64,000 nt of DNA from Corynebacterium sp. P3-F1 (GCF_030503635.1 NZ_CP129965.1:930001-994000), one strand, 5' to 3'; positions 1-9,369 are shown, counted from the stretch's first letter. Program-made: numbers and translations. Notes: generated by a model not told the origin, from the sequence alone.

Positions 1-58
1 CGCACGACAAAAGGGGTCTCTCCTCGCGCCGTACAGATCGGACAGTTAGTGTGTCGGT

Positions 59-1702
59 GTGGCAACGGTGTTCAAAAATATGCGGGAGTCGATGCGCACC
101 ACCAGCCCGGTGGCGACCATCGACCAGGCGCGGACGTCTCCCCCGCCGTCCGTCCTCGCGCCCGTCGACCTGACCGACCCGACACAGGTGGCGGCAGTGA
201 TGACCATTGGCGCACGCGTCGGCGAGATTCTCATCGCGAACGGAACAACCAGCTCTGACGCGAAAGCTCAGATTCACGCTGTAACGTCGTCGTACGGTCT
301 CCACTACTGCCACGTGGACATCACGATGAACACCATCACGATCAACTCCCAGATCGGCACCGTGCGCAAACAGCCCGTCAACGTGTTCCGGGTTGTGACG
401 GACATGTCCGAGAACTTCTCCAAACTGCAAGAGGTGGACCGCCTGATCCGCTCAATCCGTGCGGGTGCGACACCACCAGACATCGCGGAGAAGATTCTCG
501 ACGAACTGGAAGCAGCTCCGCCACCGTACCCGGAGTGGGTATCCGTCGCCGGGTGGTCGCTTATGGGCGCGTCCATTGCGATCCTGCTCGGCGGCGATCT
601 ACTCATGGCTGCGCTCGGCACAGTCACCGCCGCATTGATCACCATCATCAACACCTGGATGAGCAAGAAGCAGCTTCCGTACTTCTACCACTGCGTCGTC
701 GGCGGCTTCGTGGCCACGGTGCCGGCCGCCGTGTTCTATTCGCTGGCCACGCGAGCAGGCACGACCATCGTGCCGAGTCAAGTCATCGCCACCGGCATCG
801 TCGTCTTGCTCGCCGGCCTAACCCTCGTCCAGTCACTGCAAGACGGCGTGACCGGCTCCCCCGTCACTGCCAGCGGCCGCTTCTTCCAAGCCATCCTTTT
901 CACCGGCGCGATCATCGCCGGAGTGGCCGGCGGCATTCAAGTGGCCGATCTCTTCGGTGCTGGCCTCCCCCCAATTGAGACGCAGCCCCCCACACCGACC
1001 TACGGATCGGCGATCGTGCGCAGCCTCGGCGGTGTTTTCGCCGCAGCCGGCTTCGCCCTCGCGGTGTATGCAGAAGTCCCCGCCATCATCGCGACCGCGG
1101 TCACCGCCTTCTTCGGCGGATTCACCTACTACGCCGTGCTCATCCCCTTCGGCTCGGGCCGCTTGTTCGCCACCGCACTGTGCTCGATCATGGTCGGTCT
1201 TGCCGGTGGTCTCATCGCCCGCCGCTACCTGATCGCCCCGCTGATCACCGAGGTCGCCGGTGTCACTCCGTTCCTGCCGGGTTCGGGCGTGTACCGCGGC
1301 ATGTACGCCCTGCTCAACGACCAGACCGTCCTGGGCCTGAACAACATGTTCATCGCGGTGAGCACCTGCATGGCCCTCGCTGGCGGCGTGGTGCTCGGCG
1401 AGTGGATCGCCCGACGCATCCGCCGCCCCCAGACGTTCAACCCCTACCGCGCCTTCCGCGCGGCAGGCCGCATGACGTTCCAGCAGATTCAACGCGCCGA
1501 GCAAGCCGCCGCCCGTCGCCGGGCCGAACAGCTTGCGAAGAACCAGGCGAAGAAAGAGCTGGCCAAGAAGACCCATCCACCGAAGCAGGTGAAGAAACAG
1601 CAGTCCAAAAAGCAGCAGCCGGTCAAGAATCCGCTGGCGAAGAAGCCCCCGAAGCAGACCCCGGGCGCGACCCCCAGCGCGGGCGGCGATGGCGTAGAAT
1701 AG
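59..1702 (+). CDS. thrE: Threonine/serine exporter ThrE
   Basis: Inner-membrane exporter of threonine and serine, driven by the proton gradient in the family. The 547-residue product closely follows C. glutamicum ThrE as I remember it: an N-terminal cytoplasmic DUF1212 part (ANGTTSSDAKAQ near residues 60-71, DVTITMNT-like segment after it), then about ten hydrophobic helices of the DUF1212/DUF3815 pair, ending in the conserved GEWIARRIRRPQTFNPYRAF region. The GTG at 59 is chosen because the following MATVFKNMR lines up with the known N-terminus; the ORF cannot go much further upstream. The last ~75 residues form an Ala/Arg/Lys-rich cytoplasmic tail (QAKKELAKK, KKQQSKKQQ) longer than in C. glutamicum (about 489 residues total). 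It sits 48 bases before the Lys-rich gene that precedes otsA, the same order as cg2905-cg2907. Identity is firm; the tail's role is unknown. Confidence 0.93.
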   Translation: MATVFKNMRESMRTTSPVATIDQARTSPPPSVLAPVDLTDPTQVAAVMTIGARVGEILIANGTTSSDAKAQIHAVTSSYGLHYCHVDITMNTITINSQIGTVRKQPVNVFRVVTDMSENFSKLQEVDRLIRSIRAGATPPDIAEKILDELEAAPPPYPEWVSVAGWSLMGASIAILLGGDLLMAALGTVTAALITIINTWMSKKQLPYFYHCVVGGFVATVPAAVFYSLATRAGTTIVPSQVIATGIVVLLAGLTLVQSLQDGVTGSPVTASGRFFQAILFTGAIIAGVAGGIQVADLFGAGLPPIETQPPTPTYGSAIVRSLGGVFAAAGFALAVYAEVPAIIATAVTAFFGGFTYYAVLIPFGSGRLFATALCSIMVGLAGGLIARRYLIAPLITEVAGVTPFLPGSGVYRGMYALLNDQTVLGLNNMFIAVSTCMALAGGVVLGEWIARRIRRPQTFNPYRAFRAAGRMTFQQIQRAEQAAARRRAEQLAKNQAKKELAKKTHPPKQVKKQQSKKQQPVKNPLAKKPPKQTPGATPSAGGDGVE

Positions 1703-1750
1703 ACGGGTCAAAACTGTTTACCGCCAGGCAAGACCCCCAGGAGGTTTTTC

Positions 1751-2155
1751 GTGCCCCCCAAGATCACCGACAGCCGCCCCAACCCGGACGCAGCCGTCCA
1801 CACGGTCGAGGAGCAGACGGCCTCCGGCGCGCGCCGCATCGTGGCCACCTACGCGGAGGATCTTGTCGACGGTGTGACGCTCATGTGCATGCTCGGCATC
1901 GAACCGCAGGGTTTGGTGTACAAGCAATTCGCCGAGGACTACGAGGCTGAGATCGCCGCGGCTGAGGAGGAAGAATCCTCCGCGAAGAAATCCACCAAGA
2001 AGACCACGAAGAAGGCATCCAAAAAGATGTCCAAGAAGTCCACTAAGAAAACTGCGAAGAAAGCCGCCAAGAAGACCACGAAGAAAGCCACCAAGAAGTC
2101 CACCAAGAAGACGACCAAAAAGGCCGCCAAGAAGACAACCGGCGATGAGGGATAA
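1751..2155 (+). CDS. Small protein with histone-H1-like Lys-rich tail
   Basis: A 134-residue protein made of a ~70-residue folded-looking N-terminal part (…RRIVATYAEDLVDGVTLMCMLGIEPQG…) followed by a tail from about residue 76 built almost only of STKK, TTKK, AAKK and ASKK units, then GDEG. The GTG start at 1751 is preceded by a perfect AGGAGG at 1739-1744 with six bases of spacing. The stop overlaps the ATG of otsA by 11 bases, so translation is probably coupled. Position matches cg2906 between thrE and otsA in C. glutamicum. Lys-rich repeats of this sort bind DNA or polyphosphate in HupB- and H1-like proteins; whether this one does is inference. Interestingly the upstream ThrE also ends in a Lys-rich tail. 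Confidence 0.8.
   Translation: MPPKITDSRPNPDAAVHTVEEQTASGARRIVATYAEDLVDGVTLMCMLGIEPQGLVYKQFAEDYEAEIAAAEEEESSAKKSTKKTTKKASKKMSKKSTKKTAKKAAKKTTKKATKKSTKKTTKKAAKKTTGDEG
1981..2145 (+). repeat. Imperfect tandem (S/T/A)KK codon repeats
   Basis: About 165 bases encode consecutive four-residue units such as STKK, TTKK, ASKK and AAKK using aag/aaa with acc/tcc/gcc codons. It is a coding low-complexity tract in the protein starting at 1751, prone to slippage, not a separate element. Confidence 0.7.
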
Positions 2156-3548
2156 CCAGTTCGTTGTCGTAGCCAACCGCCTGCCAGTCGACCGAGTCGA
2201 CGGCAGGTGGGTGGCTTCTCCGGGCGGGCTGGTTTCCGCCCTCGCACCCGTGCTCAGGGCCAATAAGGGCTGCTGGGTGGGGTGGCCCGGGGAACCGGGA
2301 GCGTACTTTGAGCCATTCGACAACGACGGCATCACCCTCCACGCGGTGCAGCTGGATGAGGAGGACTTCCACCAGTTCTACGAAGGCTTTTCCAATTCCA
2401 CCCTTTGGCCCCTGTACCACGATCTGATTGTCACGCCGGAGTACCACCGGTCCTGGTGGCAGCGCTACCGCAGCGTGAACGAGAAGTTCGCGCGTGTAGC
2501 CGCCGATGTCGCCGCCGAGGGTGCGACTGTCTGGGTGCAGGACTACCAGCTCCAATTGGTGCCAGGCATGTTGCGCGAGATGCGCCCCGACGTGACCATC
2601 GGCTTCTTCCTTCACATCCCCTTCCCCAGCCCTGACCTCTTCCGGCAGCTGCCGTGGCGTGCAGAGGTACTCCGCGGGCTGGAAGGCGCCGACCTGATCG
2701 GTTTCCAAAGGCAGCGCGACGAGTCCAACTTCCGCGACCTCGCCGTGACCTGCCGCAGCCCGGAGCTCCAAGGCAGGGAAGCCGGCAACACCGCAGGCAC
2801 CACAGGCACCGCAGTAGCCCGCGCAGCAGACGACGCGGCAAACATCCCCCGGACCGGCACCTTCCCCATCTCCATCGACGCCTCCGAGTTCAGCCTCGCA
2901 GACGAATCGGCGATCGCCGCAGTCCGCGGTTCCGTGGCCAACCCGCGGACGCTCATCCTGGGGGTCGACCGCCTCGACTACACCAAGGGGATTCTCCAGC
3001 GCCTCACTGCGATAGAGGAGCTGCTCAAGGAAGGTCGGCTCGAATCCGTCGCCATGATTCAGGTGGCCACACCGTCGCGCGAGCGCATCGCCAGCTACCA
3101 GAAGACCCGCGCGGGCGTGGAAGAAGCCGTCGGGCGCATCAACGGCCGCTACGGCTCTCTGGGCAACCCAGTCGTGCACTACGAACACCACTCCATGCCC
3201 AAATCGCAGCTGCGCAACTACTACTCCGCCGCAGATATCATGCTGGTCACCCCATTCAAGGACGGAATGAATCTCGTGGCCAAGGAGTACGTCGCGTGCC
3301 ACCCGGACGGCAGCGGCGCCCTGGTGCTTTCGGAATTCGCGGGGGCTGCAGTAGAGCTTGACCAGGCTCACCTGTGCAACCCGTTCGACGTGGAGTCGGT
3401 GAAGGGGGCGATCATGGCGGCCGTCGATAAGCACGGCTCTGAGGAGGCGCGCGACGCGATGCTTGCGATGAATGCCCAAGTCCTCGAACACGACGTCGCG
3501 CGGTGGGCTGATTCCTTCCTCGAGGCGCTCCGCGAGGTCGAGCGATGA
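2145..3548 (+). CDS. otsA: Trehalose-6-phosphate synthase (GT20)
   Basis: Transfers glucose from a nucleotide sugar to glucose-6-phosphate, giving trehalose-6-phosphate; with OtsB this makes trehalose, which corynebacteria also need for mycolate glycolipids. The 467-residue protein shows the GT20 landmarks in order: NRLPV at 10-14, GGLVSALAP, VWVQDYQLQLVP, FFLHIPFPSPDLF, DRLDYTKGI (Arg/Lys phosphate binders) and PFKDGMNLVAKEY. Between about residues 208 and 240 there is an Ala/Thr/Gly-rich stretch (GNTAGTTGTAVARAADDAAN) that looks like an inserted surface loop. Translation is coupled at both ends: the start overlaps the Lys-rich gene, the stop overlaps the lipoprotein ATG by four bases. Confidence 0.95.
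   Translation: MRDNQFVVVANRLPVDRVDGRWVASPGGLVSALAPVLRANKGCWVGWPGEPGAYFEPFDNDGITLHAVQLDEEDFHQFYEGFSNSTLWPLYHDLIVTPEYHRSWWQRYRSVNEKFARVAADVAAEGATVWVQDYQLQLVPGMLREMRPDVTIGFFLHIPFPSPDLFRQLPWRAEVLRGLEGADLIGFQRQRDESNFRDLAVTCRSPELQGREAGNTAGTTGTAVARAADDAANIPRTGTFPISIDASEFSLADESAIAAVRGSVANPRTLILGVDRLDYTKGILQRLTAIEELLKEGRLESVAMIQVATPSRERIASYQKTRAGVEEAVGRINGRYGSLGNPVVHYEHHSMPKSQLRNYYSAADIMLVTPFKDGMNLVAKEYVACHPDGSGALVLSEFAGAAVELDQAHLCNPFDVESVKGAIMAAVDKHGSEEARDAMLAMNAQVLEHDVARWADSFLEALREVER
3422..3432 (-). repeat. GCTTATCGACG motif copy
   Basis: Exact copy in otsA, antisense to the gene; the gene codons there read Val-Asp-Lys. Confidence 0.85.
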
Positions 3549-3994
3549 AACACCTCGTCACCGCCCTGTGGGTACTGTGCCTGTTCCTGTCCTTGGCTGC
3601 CTGCGGGAACGAACCCGACCACATGCTCGCGGGCCGCACGTGGGAGGTCACCGCCGTCTACACCGACCCCGAACTCCCCGGAGCCGTGCCCGGTGACGCC
3701 GCCGGTCGCGCCCTCATCGTCTTCGGCGCCGAGTCGCTCACCGCCCGCACCGCCTGCGCCCCGCTCCAGGCCGGCGCCGAGGTCAACGACGACGAAGTGC
3801 GCCTCAAAGGTGTCCGTGTCGGCGACGTCCGCGACGACTGCATCGGCGGCTCCCGCCGCGTCCACGACCAGCTGACCAGCCTTCTCACCGAGGGCGCCGA
3901 ATTCGATGTCGCGCACCTCACCGACGACGTAATCACCCTCAAGCTGCGCTCCGACGTCCTCGACCGCCCGACAATCAAACTGGTGGCGCAGTAA
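3545..3994 (+). CDS. Lipoprotein, META-like
   Basis: 149 residues with a short lipoprotein signal peptide: MKHLVTALWV, a hydrophobic core, then lipobox LAAC with Cys20 as the lipidation site, so it is expected on the outer face of the membrane. The mature part (LAGRTWEVTAVY…, repeated beta-strand pattern, two Cys about 25 residues apart, …DVLDRPTIKLVAQ) resembles META/HslJ-type domains, but I assign this only tentatively. It lies between otsA and otsB, starting with a four-base ATGA overlap with otsA, in the place of cg2908 in C. glutamicum. No catalytic motif is visible. A link to trehalose metabolism is only suggested by position. Confidence 0.8.
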   Translation: MKHLVTALWVLCLFLSLAACGNEPDHMLAGRTWEVTAVYTDPELPGAVPGDAAGRALIVFGAESLTARTACAPLQAGAEVNDDEVRLKGVRVGDVRDDCIGGSRRVHDQLTSLLTEGAEFDVAHLTDDVITLKLRSDVLDRPTIKLVAQ

Positions 3995-4019
3995 CACCAT
4001 CCGCCAGGAAGGATCAGCA

Positions 4020-4844
4020 ATGCTCCCCTCCCCGCACACCTCCATCGAACGCCTCGCAGGTGCCGACACTCTCCTGGTCTGCATGGATTTCGACGGCACC
4101 ATCTGCCCGCTCGGCACCGATGCCTACACCGTCACACCCGACCCGCGAGCCATCGCCGCATTAAAGACGCTCGCCCAGCTACCCGGCACCGACGTGGCCA
4201 TCCTGTCCGGCCGGCACCTCGATGGCCTGCGGAAGGTCTGCCCGCTCGGCCCACCCGTCACGCTGGTCGGCTCCCACGGCGCAGAACCCACTACAGGGGG
4301 ACCCGAACTCAGCCCCGACGACCTCGCGTACCTCGCGGAAATCCAGCACTCACTCGAGCAGCTTATCGACGCCTCCTCAACCACACTCCCCGGCGCCTTC
4401 GTCGAGATCAAGCCCTACCAGCGAGTTTTGCATGTGATGAAGCTCGCCGAATCCGATCCAGCCGCTGCAGCCGCGATCCTGCAGCAGGCCGAGGACCTGC
4501 CCAGTCACGGCCGCCCCGTCACCCCGGGCCACAATATCCTAGAGTTTTCTGCCCTCGACATCACCAAAGGCAGCTGGCTCGAAGCCGAGAAGACCCGGTA
4601 CTCCGCCACGCTCTTCGCCGGCGACGACGTGACCGACGAGACCGCCCTGAAAGTCCTAGACACCAGCCCCGGCGCGGATGTGGGCATCAAGGTGCGCCCC
4701 GCCGGGGCCGGGAACACCGGCGGGGCGTTCTCAGACACCGCGGCGAATTACCAGATCGGCTCGGTTTCCCAGGTCGCAGATTTCCTCACCGAGCTCGCGG
4801 CGGCGCGACAGTCCGCCCACGCCGAAACTCCGTCGGCAAAATGA
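4020..4844 (+). CDS. otsB: Trehalose-6-phosphate phosphatase
   Basis: HAD-superfamily phosphatase that removes phosphate from trehalose-6-phosphate. In 274 residues the expected motifs appear in order: DFDGTI (motif I with the nucleophile Asp, about residues 22-27), SGRHLDGL (motif II), GSHGAE, KPYQRVLHV, and GDDVTDE (motif IV, Mg2+ binding). Start ATG at 4020 follows GAAGGATC. It is separated by 25 bases from the lipoprotein gene and forms the end of the trehalose operon. Its last 59 bases overlap the convergent lacI-type gene, so no room is left for a normal terminator between them. Confidence 0.95.
   Translation: MLPSPHTSIERLAGADTLLVCMDFDGTICPLGTDAYTVTPDPRAIAALKTLAQLPGTDVAILSGRHLDGLRKVCPLGPPVTLVGSHGAEPTTGGPELSPDDLAYLAEIQHSLEQLIDASSTTLPGAFVEIKPYQRVLHVMKLAESDPAAAAAILQQAEDLPSHGRPVTPGHNILEFSALDITKGSWLEAEKTRYSATLFAGDDVTDETALKVLDTSPGADVGIKVRPAGAGNTGGAFSDTAANYQIGSVSQVADFLTELAAARQSAHAETPSAK
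4361..4371 (+). repeat. GCTTATCGACG motif copy
   Basis: Exact copy in otsB, sense; codons read Leu-Ile-Asp-Ala. Confidence 0.85.
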
Positions 4845-5928
4845 CCCGCGGCGCTGTCTCCGGCTCGGCGCGGCGCGAAGCAACTGGCGCGGGCTGGTCG
4901 TCGCCGGTCGCGTCGAGAAGCTCACTGAGCACCTGCCCGACTGTCACGCCTTTACGCCGATTCGGCTGCACAACCGTGGTCAGTCCGCGGGCGAGCGCCT
5001 GCTCCACCCCATCAAAACCCGTCACGGAAACATCCCCCGGCACATTCAAGCCAGCTTCCCCGCAATAGTCCAGCACACCGAACGCCATTGAGTCGGTGGT
5101 GCACAGAACAGCGGTCACGTCGGGGGCAAGAGTGAAGAGCTCACGGGCGGCGTCGATAGCCGAGGTGTGGTCGTTGAAGTGGCGGGTGACGATGGGCACA
5201 TCCCCAATGCCGGCTTCGGCGAACACCTCGAGCGCCCCCGTGATGCGTCCGCGCTGCACGTGCATGTCCGCGCCCGTCACGTCCGCCGGGCTCACCGCGC
5301 CCTCGCGCGACTCGTCGCCGAAGAGCCGCTTGCCCACAATGCCCAGGCGCCGGTGCCCCGCCTCCACCAAAGCACGGGCGGCGGGTTTGATGGCCTCCGC
5401 GTCCTCGATGCCCACATACGCGATCCCCGTCGTCCCGCCGCCAGCTGCCGCATCGGCAGGGTACGGCTGGTCGCACACCACCACCGGCACACCCCTGGCC
5501 CGGACAGCCTCGAGATGGGGCTCGGATTGGGGGACGGAGTAGACCACGAAGGCGTCGACAAGCGCCGCCCCGATGAGCGGGCTCGCCGCCGTTTCCTGAT
5601 TGGGGCCCAACGGAATGAGCGTCAGCGCATTACCCGCGCCCGCGGAGCTCTCACTGAGCCCCGCAAGAAAATCTATCGACGCCTGATCCTCAAACGCATA
5701 CGCTAAATGCTCCGTCAGAATCACCCCGACCGCACCCGCCTGACGCGTACGCAAACTCCGCGCCGTCGGATCCGGCCCCGCATACCCGCGCGCCCGCGCC
5801 GCCGCCAAAATCCGCTCCCGCAGCTCCGGCGACAACTGGTCCGGGTGGTTATACGCATTCGACACCGTCGTGCGGGACACCCCCACCTCCGCCGCGATCG
5901 ATGCCAACGTGCCCCGTCTTTGAGCCAT
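4786..5928 (-). CDS. ipsA: LacI-family regulator, IpsA-like
   Basis: 380-residue LacI-type repressor: N-terminal helix-turn-helix and hinge (TLASIAAEVGVSRTTVSNAY, then RARGYAGPDPTARSLRT), followed by a periplasmic-binding-protein-like effector domain (VCDQPYP, GIVGKRLFGDE, AVLCTTDSMAFGVLDY, SVTGFDGVEQA). In C. glutamicum the LacI gene directly after otsB is ipsA (cg2910), which senses myo-inositol and controls inositol-phosphate synthase; the same position is why I propose the symbol, so treat it as a synteny-based call. The gene is convergent with otsB (59-base overlap) and divergent from the esterase gene, with only 18 bases between the two starts. Confidence 0.85.
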   Translation of the reverse strand: MAQRRGTLASIAAEVGVSRTTVSNAYNHPDQLSPELRERILAAARARGYAGPDPTARSLRTRQAGAVGVILTEHLAYAFEDQASIDFLAGLSESSAGAGNALTLIPLGPNQETAASPLIGAALVDAFVVYSVPQSEPHLEAVRARGVPVVVCDQPYPADAAAGGGTTGIAYVGIEDAEAIKPAARALVEAGHRRLGIVGKRLFGDESREGAVSPADVTGADMHVQRGRITGALEVFAEAGIGDVPIVTRHFNDHTSAIDAARELFTLAPDVTAVLCTTDSMAFGVLDYCGEAGLNVPGDVSVTGFDGVEQALARGLTTVVQPNRRKGVTVGQVLSELLDATGDDQPAPVASRRAEPETAPRVILPTEFRRGRTVAPPRAR

Positions 5929-5933
5929 GTAGC

Positions 5934-5940
5934 TACCCTA
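5934..5940. promoter_or_regulatory. Divergent -10-like elements for lacI-type and esterase genes
   Basis: Only 18 bases separate the two start codons. TACCCT (5934-5939) lies 7 bases before the esterase GTG at 5947, and read on the other strand TAGGGT (5935-5940) lies 6 bases before the regulator ATG at 5928. Both fit TANNNT -10 boxes giving leaderless mRNAs, so the two promoters would overlap face to face. Inferred from spacing only. Confidence 0.4.
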
Positions 5941-5946
5941 TACAGC

Positions 5947-6846
5947 GTGATTGTGAACCGCCGCACCATCGAGCACGACGGCATGCAGCGCCGCTTCACC
6001 GAAGTGTTACCCGACTCCCCCGCCGACGACGCGCCCGTCGTTCTGTTCCTGCACGGTTCGCTCCAATCCGGCAGCGTCGCCCGCCGCTTCACCGGCAACA
6101 CCTTCGACGCGCTCGCCGACCTCGGATGCATCGTGCTCTACCCCGACGGCGTGGACAGGCACTTCAACGACCACCGCGTCGGCTTCCAGGAAAAAGCGCG
6201 CCAATTGCTTATCGACGACACCTCCTTCCTCTCCTCCCTCCTCCCCCCGACAACCGGCCCCGTGATCGGCTGCGGTTTCTCCAACGGCGGCGCGATGATC
6301 CAACGCTTCGCCCTCGAACGCCCCGGTGTGCTGGACGGCATCGCCTGCTTCGGCTCCGCCTGGCCCACCGACGACAATCTGCTCCCTGAGCTGGCAGCCC
6401 TCACCGGCAACTGGGTTCCCACACCAGTCCTGTGTGTGCAGGGCACCGCCGACCCCCTCGTGCCCTACAACGGCGGCCCGTCCGGCATCGGCACCGCCAA
6501 CCGCGGAACCGCCCGCTCCGCCATCGACTCCGCCCGCCACTTCGCCGAGCTCAACGGCCTGAACCCGGCACACCACACCACCGCCTCCGCCGACGGCGTG
6601 CGCGTGGACCGCTTCGGCCCCGGCCTGCCCGGCTCCCCCGCACGCGGGGGCTCCGCCTCCGCCTCCAGCGAATCCAGCCCCGTCCCCTCTGCCGTTCCCT
6701 TGCACACTCCCGCCCCTGTCGAGCTATGGAGCATAGAAGGCATGGGCCACCTCGTACCCAGCCCGAAAAAGCTGGATGACAAGATCGGCCCAGGCACGGA
6801 CATAGTAGTCGGCGCCGAGCTGGTGGCTCAGTTCTTCGGCTTGTGA
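5947..6846 (+). CDS. Secreted-type/PHB-depolymerase-like esterase (alpha/beta hydrolase)
   Basis: About 299 residues with an alpha/beta-hydrolase fold of the polyhydroxybutyrate-depolymerase/LpqC kind. Seen: VVLFLHGSLQSG (oxyanion region), GCGFSNGGAMIQRFA with the nucleophile Ser in G-F-S-N-G, VQGTADPLVPYNGG (acidic residue) and SIEGMGHLVP (His). No convincing signal peptide follows the start, so it may be cytosolic. Start: GTG 5947 (or GTG 5953); the open frame extends back to 5707 but that part is antisense to the regulator gene. A Pro/Ala/Ser-rich loop (GSPARGGSASASSESS) is inserted shortly before the catalytic His. Substrate unknown. Confidence 0.8.
   Translation: MIVNRRTIEHDGMQRRFTEVLPDSPADDAPVVLFLHGSLQSGSVARRFTGNTFDALADLGCIVLYPDGVDRHFNDHRVGFQEKARQLLIDDTSFLSSLLPPTTGPVIGCGFSNGGAMIQRFALERPGVLDGIACFGSAWPTDDNLLPELAALTGNWVPTPVLCVQGTADPLVPYNGGPSGIGTANRGTARSAIDSARHFAELNGLNPAHHTTASADGVRVDRFGPGLPGSPARGGSASASSESSPVPSAVPLHTPAPVELWSIEGMGHLVPSPKKLDDKIGPGTDIVVGAELVAQFFGL
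6207..6217 (+). repeat. GCTTATCGACG motif copy
   Basis: Exact copy in the esterase gene, sense; codons read Leu-Ile-Asp-Asp. Confidence 0.85.
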
Positions 6847-6953
6847 GCCTCCGGCATGGAGGCCTCCAGCGAGCATCCATGAGCATGAATTGGCACGCGC
6901 TTGCGGGGAATTATCCCCAGAGATCGGGAGACGGAGCCGGAGAGAAGCGGCAG

Positions 6954-7910
6954 CTACGCGTCGCCCGGTTTCGCGTTCACACGGCGCTGGCGGGCGAACT
7001 CGCTCAACACCACACCAGCTGCGACGGAGGCGTTGAGGGATTCCACCCAGTCCTCCGTGGGGATGGACATGATGACATCGCAGTTTTCGCGTACCAGGCG
7101 GGAGATGCCCTTGCCCTCGGAACCGACGACGATGACCACGGGGTCGGTGGCGGCATGGAACGTGTCCAGGGTGTGCTCCCCGCCTGCGTCCAAGCCGACA
7201 ACCATGTAACCGTTGTCCTTGAACTGCTTGATGGTGCGGGTGATATTCGTCGCGCGTGCCACCGGCAGTCGGGCGGCGGTGCCGGCGGAGGTGCGCCACG
7301 CAACACCACTGACCTGCGCGGACCTACGCTCCGGGATGATCACGCCGTGGCCGCCGAACGCCGCGGTGGAGCGGATCACTGCACCCAGGTTGCGCGGGTC
7401 GGTGATGTTGTCCAGCACCACGAACATGCCCGTCTGGTTCCGCTCGTTGACGGCCGCGATCAGGTCGAAGACATCGGCGTACTTGTACGGCTGGATCTTC
7501 AGGCCGATGCCCTGGTGCATGCCGTTGCCGGTCATGGCATCCAGCTCCCGGCGCGGAACCTCGTGGACCGGGATCTGCCGGGTGTTGGCCATGAGCACTG
7601 CCTCGCTGAGACGGTCGTCGTGGCCGGTGCCCTGCGCGACGATCAGGGCTTCGGCCGGCACCTTGGCCTGCAGGCACTCGATGACTGGGTTGCGCCCGAC
7701 GACGAGGTCGGCCTGCTCACGTTCGTGCCGGCCGGAATCGCGGCGCTGCCGCTCCAGCTTCTTCTTGTGGGCGGAGTGGTAGACACGGTCCTCGGCTTTC
7801 GGGGTCGGCCCCTTGCCGGCGAGACCACGGCGGCGTTGGCCGCCGGACCCTTTGGTGGCACCCTTCTTGTTTCTCTTCTGCTTATCGGGGCGTTCGTACG
7901 GTTTAGCCAT
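6954..7910 (-). CDS. rlmB: SpoU/TrmH-family RNA 2'-O-methyltransferase (RlmB-like)
   Basis: SPOUT methyltransferase expected to methylate a ribose 2'-OH of 23S rRNA (G2251 in RlmB). 318 residues: a very basic N-terminal extension (1-70, [16 protein letters not shown]), the substrate-binding domain ([12 protein letters not shown]), then the SpoU domain with motif 1 ([16 protein letters not shown]), motif 2 ([13 protein letters not shown]) and motif 3 ([20 protein letters not shown]) that form the SAM knot. It overlaps the 3' end of cysS by eight bases and is co-transcribed with it, a usual actinobacterial pairing. Confidence 0.92.
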   Translation of the reverse strand: MAKPYERPDKQKRNKKGATKGSGGQRRRGLAGKGPTPKAEDRVYHSAHKKKLERQRRDSGRHEREQADLVVGRNPVIECLQAKVPAEALIVAQGTGHDDRLSEAVLMANTRQIPVHEVPRRELDAMTGNGMHQGIGLKIQPYKYADVFDLIAAVNERNQTGMFVVLDNITDPRNLGAVIRSTAAFGGHGVIIPERRSAQVSGVAWRTSAGTAARLPVARATNITRTIKQFKDNGYMVVGLDAGGEHTLDTFHAATDPVVIVVGSEGKGISRLVRENCDVIMSIPTEDWVESLNASVAAGVVLSEFARQRRVNAKPGDA

Positions 7911-9360
7911 TGCCGTCCTCCTTCGGGTCCTTCAGCGACCACGTTGCACCGTCGGGGGTGTCGGTGACCTCAATCCCAGCGGCAGCCAACCGGTCGCGCA
8001 CGTCGTCGGCGGTAGCCCAGTCTTTTTCGGTGCGGGCCTGCGCACGGCGGTCCAGTTCGGCCCGGACGAGCGTGTCCAAGGCGGCCTCGGCAGCCGCGCC
8101 ACCGCCAGCACCAGCACCGGATCCAAAGCCGGCGCCACTAGCGGCACCGGCCCTCTCCGCCCACTCGACAGGGTCCACACCGAGCACGGCAGTCATCGCC
8201 CGGACGGAACCAGCCAACTCGCGGGCCTTTGCCGCGTCGCCGTCCGCCAGTGCCTTATTACCGGCGCGTACAGCGTTGTGGATCTCGGCCAACGCCTTCG
8301 GCACACCGAAGTCCTCGTTCATCGCCGCGGCGAAGGCATCTGTCCACGTACCGCGCTCAACGGGGCCGGTGGCGGAGGTGCGGGAAATGAGGTCCTCGAT
8401 GCGTCGATAAGCAACTGCCGCTTCTTTGAGCGCTGCCAGCGAGTACTCGAGCACGCTGCGGTAATGCGCGGACCCAAGGTAGTAGCGCAGCTCGACTGGG
8501 CGCACAGTGTCCAGCATGTTGTCGATGCTGAGCACATTGCCCAGAGACTTGGACATCTTCTCGCCCGCCATGGTCACCCAGTGGTTGTGCATCCAGTAGT
8601 TCGCGAAACCGTCGCCCGCGGCATGGGACTGCGCCTGCTCGTTCTCGTGGTGCGGGAACTGCAGGTCAAGGCCGCCGCCGTGAATGTCGAACTCGCCACC
8701 CAGGTACCAGGTGGACATCGCGGAGCACTCCAAGTGCCACCCCGGGCGGCCGTCGCCCCACGGCGTAGGCCAGCTCGGCTCACCCGGCTTCGCCGCCTTC
8801 CACAACGCGAAATCGTGCGCACCGCGCTTGCCGCGGTTGTCCGACTCGCCTTGCTCCATCTCCTCGACACGGTTGCCGGACAAGGAGCCGTAATCCGACC
8901 CCTCGGCCGCGACCCACGCCGCGACGTCGAAATACACCGAGCCATCGGCGGCGTACGCAAAGCCGTTATCCATCAGGCGCTGCATGTAATCGACCATCTG
9001 AGTGACGAACCCGGTCGCGCGCGGCTCCACGCTCGGCGGAAGCACCCCCAACGTGTTGTAGGCGCGGGTGAATTCGCGCTCGTACGTGGACACCCACTCC
9101 CACCAGGGGCGGCCGTTCTCCGCCGCCTTGGTGAGAATCTTGTCGTCGATGTCCGTCACATTGCGCACGAACGCCACATCCTGGCCATTCGCCAGGAACC
9201 AACGGCGCACAATGTCGAACGCCACCCCCGAACGCAGATGCCCGATGTGCGGCGAGGACTGCGGAGTCGCACCACACACGTACATCGAGACATGCCCCTC
9301 ACGGACAGGCTCGAAATCGCGGAGAGAGCGGGTCGCGGTATCGAAAATGCGTTGAGTCAC
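7903..9360 (-). CDS. cysS: Cysteinyl-tRNA synthetase
   Basis: Class I aminoacyl-tRNA synthetase charging tRNA-Cys. 485 residues from a GTG at 9360. HIGH-type motif [10 protein letters not shown] near residue 36, the Zn-binding Cys at CGATPQ and in [18 protein letters not shown] with zinc-binding His/Glu, and KMSKSLGN (KMSKS loop). The helical C-terminal part carries a Gly/Ala-rich insert ([19 protein letters not shown]) between the DALR-like helices and the end, not typical for the family. Operon with rlmB downstream (8-base overlap). Confidence 0.96.
   Translation of the reverse strand: MTQRIFDTATRSLRDFEPVREGHVSMYVCGATPQSSPHIGHLRSGVAFDIVRRWFLANGQDVAFVRNVTDIDDKILTKAAENGRPWWEWVSTYEREFTRAYNTLGVLPPSVEPRATGFVTQMVDYMQRLMDNGFAYAADGSVYFDVAAWVAAEGSDYGSLSGNRVEEMEQGESDNRGKRGAHDFALWKAAKPGEPSWPTPWGDGRPGWHLECSAMSTWYLGGEFDIHGGGLDLQFPHHENEQAQSHAAGDGFANYWMHNHWVTMAGEKMSKSLGNVLSIDNMLDTVRPVELRYYLGSAHYRSVLEYSLAALKEAAVAYRRIEDLISRTSATGPVERGTWTDAFAAAMNEDFGVPKALAEIHNAVRAGNKALADGDAAKARELAGSVRAMTAVLGVDPVEWAERAGAASGAGFGSGAGAGGGAAAEAALDTLVRAELDRRAQARTEKDWATADDVRDRLAAAGIEVTDTPDGATWSLKDPKEDGNG
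8402..8412 (-). repeat. GCTTATCGACG motif copy
   Basis: Exact copy in cysS, sense; here the codons read Ala-Tyr-Arg-Arg, a different frame from the usual Leu-Ile-Asp. Confidence 0.85.
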
Positions 9361-9369
9361 AACCGCAGT

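Noticed and set aside
1981..2145. CRISPR-like repeat array
   Set aside because: The repeats are contiguous coding (S/T/A)KK units without spacers.
5707..5946. Upstream extension of the esterase
   Set aside because: The sequence is Arg/Pro-rich shadow of the lacI-type gene on the other strand.
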